64,000 nucleotides of DNA from Plectrocnemia conspersa. Its lineage: Eukaryota > Arthropoda > Insecta > Trichoptera > Polycentropodidae. Below the pieces are notes generated by a model, which had not been told where the DNA came from, made no database searches, and saw only the letters and a program-made list of their open reading frames with translations. Positions 54,721 to 64,000 of the stretch are shown here, in pieces (position 1 is the stretch's first letter; each line of letters opens with the position of its first letter). The stretch is taken from the NCBI GenBank assembly GCA_009617715.1, contig VTFK01000053.1, forward strand, positions 744,001-808,000, in the 5' to 3' direction. A program made the translations under genes and the position numbers.

Positions 54721-55379
54721 TCCAAAAACATTAGCTATGACTCAGCCATAAAATTTTTGCGTTGAAAAGTGGAGCAATGTATTTAAATTCCAGTTGGTAA
54801 AGACATTCTTAAAATTGACGATGCTTTACTGAGTTATTCTTAATTTTTTCAATTGTCGTAACAACAACTAACATTAAAGAACAAAATTAATACATATGCG
54901 CATTAGTTTTCGTGGTGCAAAAACCTATGGGAAATATAAGTCCCAAACATTTATTTCGAATGATTTGGCAGTCATCTTTATATTTGTTTAAAATATAGTT
55001 ATAAGTTTGATTGAATCGATTTTGTAGTGATTTTTAATTTCATTTTTTGATTCATTAAAGATGCTTTTCCACTATTTTTTTGAGATAATTTTGTGACAGT
55101 TGTCTTGTTTGCTTTTTATTTGATTTAATTTTCTTATTAATTGACAGTTTAATTTTCTGTCTGTAGGAGGTCTATATTATTTATTTTATGTTATATTATC
55201 AAGCTGTGTTATAATTCTACTCTCTCCTATGACATGTTCGGCTCATTTTTGACTTTTACATTAGATGCCTCTAATATGTATTTGGATTAGATCTAAACAT
55301 GCGATTATAGTTGTAAAAGCAATATTGAATAGATAAACTAGCAGTGTTTGTCGATTTACACACGCTTCTTCATAAACCG

Positions 55380-55760
55380 AACACGACTAAGGGGGTCTTT
55401 GCAAAAAGCGTGACGGCATTAAAAACCGAGAGAGATACGCTTATCAATAAAGAGTAAATCCAATAAAAATGTTTCATGTGACGTTTGTACGGCCGACAAA
55501 GGGCCCACGCCGAGGGCACGTGTCCTCGAGAGGGCGCCCACAAAGGAGTAAAGCATATTGCATTTTTAATAGGGGAATATTTGGCATTCCTGTGTTTCGA
55601 TTAGCGCGCCTCGTCCCCCTCTCGCCCCATTGTTATCGGAGCGGAATAACTTTTGCTATATTTATTTATTGCCAATTTGTCACTCGCCAACTATGAAAGG
55701 GAGGATCATTATCCTCGACCGGTCGCGTCCTCGCTAGCTATGCGGATAGGGGTTGACCAG
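55380..55760. promoter_or_regulatory. GC-rich noncoding island, candidate enhancer
   Basis: A 380-base block is markedly GC-richer than its flanks, with CACGTG at about 55518 and no supported coding frame (a 75-codon plus frame lacks family features). No repeat relationship to the rest of the window was noticed. Confidence 0.3.
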
Positions 55761-56324
55761 AACAGACTATGACTGAGCATATTGAAAAAAATGCCCTAAT
55801 GGACGACGGCAATGTAAATTAATTTTGTAATTACACGTGTTTCGTGACGGGGACGATCAATCATAAATAAAAATTTAATTAATACAGTACAGATTATAGA
55901 TGTAGATGTAAGACGCGGATCTCCCGCGGGAGTGAGACTATGACTCTGATAAACCGAAATAACAATGAAAAGTTATTAATATTACATTTTACATATACGA
56001 TTATAGTATTATACAAGTTTGTTTATAAGGAATGTCAAATTTACATTTTGCCTTTATTTTTGACGATATAGAACAGTTGTGTAGTGTTAAATTAAAAAGT
56101 GCTGGAACGCTAATTTTCACCTAACTCCCCCTAATATATATGATTTTCAGAGTAATGAAAATTTAAAATGTGCCAATATTTTAGGATAAATTGATTAATG
56201 ATAAATAAAATATTATATTGTTGGGCCTAATTATTAATTATAGCAAAGAGTAGGCGGCACTCTGCTAACATTGACGTGACAACGGTGTAGGGCAACACTT
56301 TCCTTAGCGGATCTCGGTGGGGCC

Positions 56325-56865
56325 TCGTACCTTAAACTATCATTTTGTGTACCATTTTATTTACACGGACTGACTCAGCGTGATTTTTTAAGTCACGCAG
56401 TAGTAGGAACGCATGCTAAGTGAGCAGGTCGCTTTATTAAAAAATAATTGTGAGTTTTACAGACTGACTACTGCGACCTGCTCACTCAGTATGCGCTCAT
56501 ACTACTGCGAGACTTAAAACCCCACATTAAACCGGTTCGTGTAAATAAATTTGTACACAAAATGCTAGTTTGAAGGGTTTTTTTTTTGGTATACGCTTCG
56601 ACGCAACTCTTGTTATTCGTATACAAGCATGATTTATAAGAATTAAAAAAATCCAATAATTAAAATATAATAGTAAATAATTTGTCAACTTCACGGATTA
56701 TTGAGAAAGGATAATTATTGAAAAACAAGCTTGAATACGAATCACAAGAGTCGCGTCGAAGCATATACTAAAAAAACATCGCTTTAAACTACCATTTTGT
56801 GTACAAATTTATTAACACGAACCGGTTAAGTGTGCCTTTTTGAGTCACGCCGAAGCAGGAGCGAT
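56325..56865. mobile_element. Compound foldback element with nested inverted repeats
   Basis: The first hairpin has arms of about 100 bp at 56332-56432 and 56472-56571: GTCACGCAGTAGTAGGAACG with GCTAAGTGAGCAGGTCGC against GCGACCTGCTCACTCAGTAT with CATACTACTGCGAGAC. The outer ends both carry CATTTTGTGTAC / GTACACAAAATG. A second inverted pair lies at 56590-56628 and 56731-56779 (GTATACGCTTCGACGCAACT against GTCGCGTCGAAGCATATAC). A third copy of the outer arm (CCATTTTGTGTACAAATTTA) lies at 56791-56860. No coding capacity. It looks like two nested foldback MITEs. Confidence 0.8.
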
Positions 56866-57687
56866 AATATAATAAATATAAAGTCGGCGCCGTCATTGTA
56901 GAAAAGCTCATTACCGAGTTTTCCCGAGCTTTTGACGTGAATTTTTGCCTTCTGAGAAGTGATAATTGTTTTTGCGCCCTCCGATTGACTGTAGTAAACT
57001 GTAATATCGAAGTAATCGAGATGCGACGCCTGTCTTTACTCCCCTGAGAGATGACTTGGCTTAGTTTGTATTTTGGACTTGACTTAATGAAAATTCTAAA
57101 ATTATAATAAGTTGGGTTTGGTTAATTCGCGCTGGTTAGGTTTGGGTTTGAACAGCAAATTGACGTTTCGCAACTATCAAATTGGGTTTCATATATATTT
57201 TAGAGCGTCTATCAGCTAAATTATATTTTTTCTAATAGAAATAAAAATCTACTGGGAAAAATGTATTTGCAATTTACTAGTGAAAATATAACTTTACCAA
57301 AAATACATATTCATTGTAACATTTATACATCGCATGTATGGAAAAGTTGAAACCAAATAATTTTATCAGCACCTGCCAAATAAATTATTTTTTCATTGGT
57401 AAAAATATATACATATCTACCGGTGGAAATGTATTTCAAAAAGATTTTAATGAAATGAAATATTTTAAAAATATTTTCGAAATAGATTCGAGACTGTTTT
57501 CTGTAGATTTGCTTTGAGGTATAACCCTGGAATCTCTGGCTTAGAACCAGGGACGTCATTTCAGACTTTTTTTTTTAGGGGCAAAAGTGGTCCAGTCAGT
57601 GGTCGTATTTTTAATATTTAAATTTTATTAAGATTCATAGTATTTTAATAAATGACTGCCCCTAAGTGACGCGTCTGCTGCCGGCGA

Positions 57688-58240
57688 CTATTCAATTAAG
57701 CTAAAATAAAGTGTACCAGATCTTTTTAAAATCGTACCGGAATGCGTTCCGTTTATGGAAACGAGTTTCGGCTCCACTACAGTACTGATAATATAATTAT
57801 GGTCGCAGAAATTTGTTCTTTCAATGTCATATTTATCTGCAGAAATAGAAAAAAAGTCGCAGGGGGTTATATCTGGTGAATTCGGTGGTTGCGGCATCAC
57901 GTCGATGTAGTTTTTTGACAAAATTCATGAATTGAGCCGGTACGTTATCGTGGTGCAAAATCCTGAAGTAGTTTTTTCAACAATTCTGGCCGTTTTTCGG
58001 ATTGACTCACGCGAACGACGTAAACTTGCAAATTATTATGGTTATTTGTTCATTACCGTATAACTCAGTGATAAAATACTCAGTATAATAATCGAAGAAA
58101 ACATCGCTTTTCTTTCGAACTTGACGTACTTTTTTAGTCCTGGTTTTTTAGGGCACTTCCATTGAAACGATCGGATACTTCTTTCAATGTCATAATCGTT
58201 TATTGCTAGATAATTGATGAAAATTTAACAGTTTTGGAAC
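57688..58240 (-). pseudogene. mariner transposase C-terminal remnant
   Basis: The minus strand reads ILHHDNVPAQFMNFVKNY across a frame break, then IDVMPQPPNSPDITPCDFF. These are the H-DN-PAH and PHPPYSPDLAPCDFF signatures around the last two catalytic aspartates of mariner transposases. The preceding region is frameshifted. This is a different, more decayed mariner than the 5.4 and 23.5 kb copies. Confidence 0.8.
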
Positions 58241-58839
58241 ACATTTGGTTGCTACTTATTTTGTGCTCAAAATATTAGTCAAAATTACTTCGTATGAGTC
58301 ATATGAGATGCTTCTTTAGAAATCTCACCTATAAGGTTTGGCGATTACAAAGCACAATATTCTTAATTTATTTCATATTTTCATTTGTGATTGATAAACT
58401 ACTTAACAGTCTTTTTTGTGATCTTTGATGACTTTTCGTAACGTTTGTACAAAATTACATTATAAATAGATAAACACCTTGTATATAGACCATGACGAAG
58501 TATTTTTTAGGTAATAAACAATTTTAATACGTACCACTAGATATTAACTATAATTATAGATATTTAATATGTGTATTTAAATGCACATTTTATCGTTGTT
58601 CGTGCAACGTTTTTAATTATTTAGCACTATTAAATGGACAGTACATGATATAATTTATGATAACAATCACAATATTTTAGAAATTTTGAACTGAGGCTGA
58701 TATTTCAATAAAGCGAGATTTGTCATAAAGACATGTTAAAAGCTTGTTAAAAGCACAAACGATGGTTGGTGTTAAATACAAAGAAACGTAGAACATTTAA
58801 AATGCAATGAAATGGTATGATAGATACCAAGTAACCTTC

Positions 58840-59004
58840 AGATCCACATTCAACAAAAATTACATCATTGCTAATTCTAATGATTTTTGAATCATCAACA
58901 TAATACCCCATATGGGGTAAAAATAAAATTCTTGGAGGCAATGAGGATGCAATGGACATAAATAAAAATACATATAATGTTAAAGGAAATGTTTTCGAGT
59001 TCAT
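58840..59004 (-). CDS. Candidate first exon of a small secreted protein
   Basis: The minus frame starts ATG at 59004 and encodes MNSKTFPLTLYVFLFMSIAS, a convincing signal peptide, followed by SLPPRILFLPHMGYYVDDSK and a segment ending CGSEGYL. A donor GTATCT follows TAC-TTG at about 58840; without splicing the frame runs to a stop at 58747 (85 residues). I do not recognise the family. Downstream exons could not be placed, and mariner debris lies 500 bases further on. Confidence 0.4.
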
Positions 59005-59217
59005 TATTTTGACGTTACTATAATAATCCGCCTTGCAGTCAGAAAATATCAGTGAAAAGTTAAAACTCTTTTAAATACTGTCTTTTTCACTCTTCAGATG
59101 ACATCAACTAGAAAAATAATATAGAAAGAAGAGTTCTCGATTACGTTTACACAAATAGAAGAATGGAATAATGAAACTACAATGTGTTGTCTGTTTGAAA
59201 GTAATGATCGCTAAATC

Positions 59218-59442
59218 TTAAAAAAACAGTAAATTGAAGAAAAATATATGTTCCAAATCGCGGGAACACTTTGTAAATTTGGAATTGCCTGCATCAAAGG
59301 TTAGCTTTGAAGTGGCCTGGTTGATTGCTTGAACAATAAACCATATACTATTATGCGAGGAATTGGTTAAACTAGAAGCTTTGAAAGAAGCAGAGATTGT
59401 GTGGTCAGAAAGAAACCATGAAACTAAATTCAGTGCTCCTGT
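59218..59442 (-). CDS. Candidate last exon of an unidentified gene
   Basis: Acceptor TTTTTCAG at about 59443 opens a minus frame reading TGALNLVSWFLSDHTISASF and SSHNSIWFIVQAINQATSKL, with a stop near 59218. The peptide has alternating hydrophobic strands, Ser/Thr/Asn-rich loops and one Cys. It looks protein-like rather than random, but no family was recognised and no upstream exon was found. Confidence 0.3.
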   Translation of the reverse strand, partial: TGALNLVSWFLSDHTISASFKASSLTNSSHNSIWFIVQAINQATSKLTFDAGNSKFTKCSRDLEHIFFFNLLFF

Positions 59443-60547
59443 CTGAAAAAGTTGTAATAAAAGCAATTTTGCTGTTATTGTATCAAATATTAAACAATAT
59501 TGTATCTTCAAAACCCTAAAGTAAAAATTCTTTCAAAGGAATCCTTTTGTTTCATAATGAGAATATAAATTAATTTTGTATTTGCTATATTTATAATTGT
59601 ATTATCCGTATAAATAAATTAAGTAAAGTTTTATTTTAATAATATATGATTTTTCTTCTTTTTACATCAATAAGGTAACGCTGTTGTAAATAAATAAAAT
59701 TGCCACATTTTTATATGCTATGTTCAATAAAATATCTTTGAATCTCATTAGGATAGCTCGATTATTTAATGTAAAATGGTTTTCATAGAATCTTATATCG
59801 TAGGTAAATTTATCTCAAAACAAACTGATAAAGTTTAGGTTAATAATAAAATAGAGCAAGTAATGAAATAAGTGTAAGCATTGATAGGGGGATTAACGCT
59901 AAATAAATGGCATGTAATATTGTTTGTATTTTATTTATACCTAATATTGTCACCCTCGTTGCTCTTTTTAAAGCACCAGCACATGTATGTAGTGTGGGGC
60001 GTTTGTGATTGTCAAAACGAGACACTTATAAATGGAACGCTTTGTAAATTTATTGACGTGGGTGCCCTTAAAATGGGGGGCGAAAAAATCCCAATAAACC
60101 GAAACGAGCCGAATGAGAATTTATATTTTTGTGTTATTCATGTTTTATAGCTGCTGCCATTTTATCATTATGTTTTAAACTATAACAGTAATAATACATA
60201 CATACTTCATAAAATTGATTGATTGGTATATACATATATACATATATTTGAGTTTAAATATTAAAAAAAATCAGCTTAAAAATTGGTAAATAAATACTAT
60301 AGGGTATAATTTTTTTAAGAAAATCTTCTTAGTGGTTAAAGGTGTTTTAGGGTAAATTATTAGTTCGTATATCGTCTGTTAGTTCATTTATAACTGTAAC
60401 CACGTGTATCATAATTAACAATTATAACTGTATAATAAATAAAAAAACCTTTTATATGTTAGAAAACATACAATTTATTTTTTTATTTTACATATGAATA
60501 TGTGTGTAATAGATTTTTTACTTGGTGTAATTTTAGAGAGAGTAGAA

Positions 60548-61814
60548 TCATATTGGAGGTACAGAACTAGGTTCTAGACTATCACAATCTGTTGGATCTA
60601 GGTCATTACATGTAGAGTTTGACGTAGTTATATAATTTCCAGTTGAGGTAGAGAAATCGGTACATTCAGAAGTTGTCGTATCTTGGTCAATACATATAGT
60701 GTTTGACGTAGTTATATCATTTCCAGATGAGGTTGAGAAATCGGTACATTCAGAAGTTGTTGTATCTTGGTCAATACATACAGTGTTTGACGTAGTTATG
60801 TCATTTCCAGATGAGGTTGAGAAATCTGTACATTCATAAGTTGTTGTATCTTGGTCAGTACATATAGTATCTGTCGTAGTTATATCATCTTTAGGTGTAG
60901 TTGAGAAATCGGTACATTCAGAAGTTGTTGTATCTTGGTCAATACATATAGTGCTAGACGTAGTTATATCATTTCCAGATGAGGTTGAGAAATCGGTACA
61001 TTCAGAAGTTGTTGTATCTTGGTCAATACATATAGTGCTAGACGTAGTTGTATAATTTTCAGATAAGGTTGAGAAATCTGTACATTCATAAGTTGTTGTA
61101 TCTTGGTCAGTACATATAGTATCTGTCGTAGTTATATTATCTTCAGGTGTAGTTGAATCTGTATATTCACAAGTGGTTGTATCTTGGGTATTACATGTAG
61201 TGTATTCCGTAGTAACATCGTTTTCAGATGGAGTTGTGGATTGGTTTGAGGAATCTGTACCACCATTACAAGTGGTTGTATCTTGGTTATTACATGTAGT
61301 GTGTGCCGTAGTTACATTGTTTCCAGATAAAGTTGTAGATTGGTTTGAGGAATCTGTACCACCATTACAAGTGGTTGTAGTTTGGTTATTACATGTAGTG
61401 TGTTCCGTAGTTACATTGTTTCCAGATAAAGTTGTAGATTGGTTTGAGGAATCTGTACCACCATTACAAGTGGTTGTAGTTTGGTTATTACGTATAGTGT
61501 ATGCCGTAGTTACATTGTTTCCAGATGAAGTTAGAGATTGGCTTGGGTAAGCTACAGCAGTACACGAGGTTGTATTTCGGAAATTACACGTTGTATGCGA
61601 TGTCGTTGGACCTTCAGTTGTGTAAATTGTTGTCCTGGTTGTTGCTTTTTGATGACAGGTGGTGGCTTTGGCCACAGTTGTACGTACAGGTGGTTGAATT
61701 GTTATATTTATATGTCGTGAATTATTTTTCCCTCTGTGTTTGATAGTATATGAATTTGAAAAGTCCAATAAGAGAGTATTGATTACAATACATATCCATA
61801 AAATTTGACGCATG
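60548..61814 (-). CDS. Secreted Thr-rich mucin-like repeat protein
   Basis: One coding exon, minus strand, with ATG at 61813 and a stop ending at 60548: 421 residues. Residues 1-21 (MRQILWICIVINTLLLDFSN) form a signal peptide. The rest is Thr/Ser-rich, with many TTT and SS runs and N-glycosylation sequons (NNVT, NNQT), as in mucins. Two tandem arrays follow. About 3-4 copies of a 33-residue unit (99 bp) each contain TTCNNQTTTTCNGGTDSSNQ. About six copies of a 28-residue unit (84 bp) each contain ICIDQDTTTSECTDFSTS. Each unit carries two cysteines, with C-X7-C in the first array and C-X9-C in the second. A 67-base 5' UTR intron (donor AC|GTAAGA at 61881, acceptor TTTTAG) precedes the ATG. AATAAA lies at 60479, 69 bases past the stop. 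Probably extracellular (gut lining, saliva or cuticle); the exact role is unknown. Confidence 0.85.
60600..61550 (-). repeat. Two coding tandem arrays (84-bp and 99-bp units)
   Basis: GAATCTGTAC recurs at 61251, 61350 and 61449, spacing 99. The AAATC-GTACATTCA word recurs every 84 bases from about 60653 to 61077. The arrays are near-identical at DNA level between neighbours, implying recent expansion or conversion. Confidence 0.9.
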
Positions 61815-61881
61815 CTAAAATAATTAATAAATATTAAAAATTATGTTTTTCTTATGCAGTTTTAAATTGTAATATTCTTAC

Positions 61882-61951
61882 GTGCAATGTGCAACCAATG
61901 CCTGCAATGTCAAATAATAACAAAATTATTAATATAAACAAGCATTATATA
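61882..61951 (-). promoter_or_regulatory. Core promoter and noncoding first exon of the mucin-like gene
   Basis: TATATAA lies on the minus strand at 61951-61945. Initiation about 30 bases downstream (near 61920) would give a short noncoding exon ending at the GTAAGA donor after 61882. The spacing of TATA, donor and acceptor is right for a TATA-driven, tissue-specific secreted protein gene. Confidence 0.5.
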
Positions 61952-62299
61952 CATTGATTAAGTTTTATGCGTTGTTCACGAATAAAGCATAAATAATAAA
62001 AACTTTATGTTTAATTAGTATTTTTATCGAAACGTTGAAAATAAAATGACGTATTTTAAATAATAGGAATGGCAACCTGATCCCTCTCTGGTGAGGGGAA
62101 CGCGAGGTATTTCTATTAATCTGGCGGCATAGAATCAAAAGAGGTACCTCTGTCCCTCCTCAGTGCTACCGACGTACCCATCCCAATATTCCACCTCCTG
62201 TTTCACCAAGCCAACTTTCCTAATGCGAACAAGGCATAAACGGTGCGTTAAATTTTAAAATACGAAATAAATAATATATTTTCATTAACAAGGTATATA

Positions 62300-62790
62300 A
62301 AATATATATATATATATAATATACTTTATATACATATATTTTCAATACCGGTATTACCAGAAAGAAAATCAGTAAATACCGTTATTGACATCATTATTAT
62401 TATAATTAATTGCTAATAAAAAAGACCAAAAAAATTAAAAAAATTTTCACAATGTTTATTGATTAACAAATCCAAAGCAACTATTGTTTCGATACATTAA
62501 ATTTTAATTAAAGCATTTTCCATTTTAATTTTTTCTACGAACCAGCACGAATAATTATATAGATTTTATTGTTTGATTATAAATTTTTTTTTATTACATG
62601 ACAACTATACCTAAATGACGTGTTTATATCTTTAAACTTTGTTTAGTCCGCAAATCTGTTCGTCCATTAATTATTGTTAAAATCAGGCAATACCGGTATT
62701 GACAATATTATTACCCCGGCAAGTATTGTTTCGATATATTACATATTTTAATTAAAATACTTTTGTTTTTTCGTATATAGTTGAATGTTA
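62300..62790. repeat. TA microsatellite and a diverged direct duplication
   Basis: A TA run lies at 62304-62320. AATACCGGTATT occurs at about 62345 and 62689. The block ACTATTGTTTCGATACATTA (62479) with the following TTTTAATTAAA recurs as AGTATTGTTTCGATATATTA (62721), pointing to a 240-bp tandem duplication with divergence. Confidence 0.55.
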
Positions 62791-62799
62791 ATACATGCT

Positions 62800-64000
62800 T
62801 GCGAATTTTGTGAATAAATCCAATTATTCAAGATTCAGAATATGTTCTTTGAAGATATTGAATTAATGTGACTATTTTTTTTTTTAGAAATATAATAAAC
62901 AAGCAGGTTCAAATTTCGACATAAGTTGCCGACATTTATGACAAATTATCCGTCTGACTATTTATGCATATTTCGTGTTTTAAACAATAAGAAGCTTTTA
63001 AAAATTTTCCTGGCATTCAGGTTCTTCTAAAAATACTTCATACGCTGACTCGTTATTATGTTGTCTAAGAGTACAAATAAAAATCAATAAAACGATTATG
63101 TACAAAAACCATTTTTTGCAGTTTATTACTCCACTTTCATTAATTTATTACATTGTAAAAAACAATATTTTCGAAAATACGAGAAAATATTTATTTTTTT
63201 GAACCTTGTAACTCTGATTGTTCTATTGAATTCTCTATAAAGCTGAAAGAAATTTCTTTCTCTAATTGTTGCGCCAATAATAAATTGTTATTTCTTCAAT
63301 GGATTTTAATGATTTAATGAAGTCGCGAGGGTCCTTAGATTCGCTGAGCCATTAAATAATTTGCGAATAATTTATTTTCCATTTTTACATATTTCTGCTA
63401 TTAAATAATAAATCAAGAAGTAATTTTTTTGACCGGTGAAAGATTCTGGATTTTGCAAATATTTAATTAATGACATTAATGTCTGGTTTCTTCACTTATA
63501 TAATTATTCTTTAATTGCCGGTTGAAATTTCGAGCTTAGTTCAAAAATTTATATTTTTCAATTGTTGTAACAAAAAAATTAAGGCTCCTTCAGCTGTCAA
63601 TAATAATTTTGAGACAATTGGCAATAACAGCTGTTGTACTTTACAAATACGATGTACAAAAAACCTTTTCGAATTATCGAAAAAGAAAAATAGCACTAAA
63701 TATCGTTATGCATTCTGCCGATTATAATGCGTAATTTCTTCTTATCGGAGTAGATTATCGAGATCACCAAAGCAAAGATAATGCTGCCAGCCGGTTAGAG
63801 TAATAGAAAATCATAAAAAATATTGGTTATTTAAATACTTTCGATCGTCCGAGGAAGTAAGCATATTTTAAAATATCTGGAAAGGTTTCTTATCTGAGTG
63901 TCTTCTTTTATTACTTAAGCAAAAATAATGCGTGTTCAAAACATTTTTTTGTCATTCCTAGACCCGCATGAACCCGCCTTTACTTATGAAGCGTTATAAA
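62800..64000. other. AT-rich intergenic DNA at the right edge
   Basis: No gene, RNA or repeat was recognised. Confidence 0.5.

Noticed and set aside
61173..61743. Val/Trp-rich plus-strand frames up to 125 codons
   Set aside because: Antisense of the mucin repeat exon; repeat periodicity keeps the reverse frame open.

Overview
This is a nuclear genomic window from an insect. It is strongly AT-rich, coding exons are short and split by GT-AG introns (with one likely GC-AG intron), and the noncoding DNA is full of cut-and-paste transposon debris (mariner, hAT, piggyBac, PIF/Harbinger), non-LTR reverse transcriptase fragments and tRNA-derived SINEs. The presence of an insect-style Neuralized gene supports an arthropod, most likely an insect. 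The order cannot be fixed from sequence alone. It is not prokaryotic: there are no operons, and almost all long open frames outside the genes named below are chance frames.

Layout. About 0.5-8.7 kb (minus strand): the 5' two thirds of neuralized, a Notch-pathway E3 ubiquitin ligase, with NHR1 and NHR2 present and the RING exon beyond the left edge. Its first intron (about 6.7 kb) holds a pogo-like MITE, a hAT MITE with an 8-bp target duplication, a SINE, and a mariner copy split by a hAT element. About 9-33 kb: gene-poor DNA with repeats, decayed transposons and several GC-richer islands that may be enhancers or unrecognised exons. About 33.0-38.7 kb (minus): a complete eRF1 gene (translation termination factor) whose nine-exon frame closes at 436 codons. 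It carries two alternative last exons with different acidic tails. About 38.8-43.8 kb: intergenic, with piggyBac and jockey-like fragments. About 43.9-46.7 kb (plus): a complete eight-exon STARD7-like mitochondrial lipid-transfer gene. About 49.3-50.6 kb (minus): a complete seven-exon SERHL/kraken-like alpha/beta hydrolase. About 51-60 kb: foldback repeats, hairpins, a minisatellite, RT and mariner fragments, and two unplaced secreted-type open frames. About 60.5-61.9 kb (minus): a secreted Thr-rich mucin-like protein built from 28- and 33-residue tandem repeats. The rest is noncoding.

The genes do not form a pathway. They are neighbours with independent jobs: Notch ligand endocytosis, translation termination, phosphatidylcholine transfer to mitochondria, ester hydrolysis and an extracellular mucin. 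The strongest observations are the mutually exclusive eRF1 C-terminal exons, the GC-AG intron in the same gene, the dated nested transposon insertions, two pairs of dispersed repeats of unknown class, and the compound foldback at 56.3-56.9 kb. I did not find evidence for a wholly new multi-gene system.
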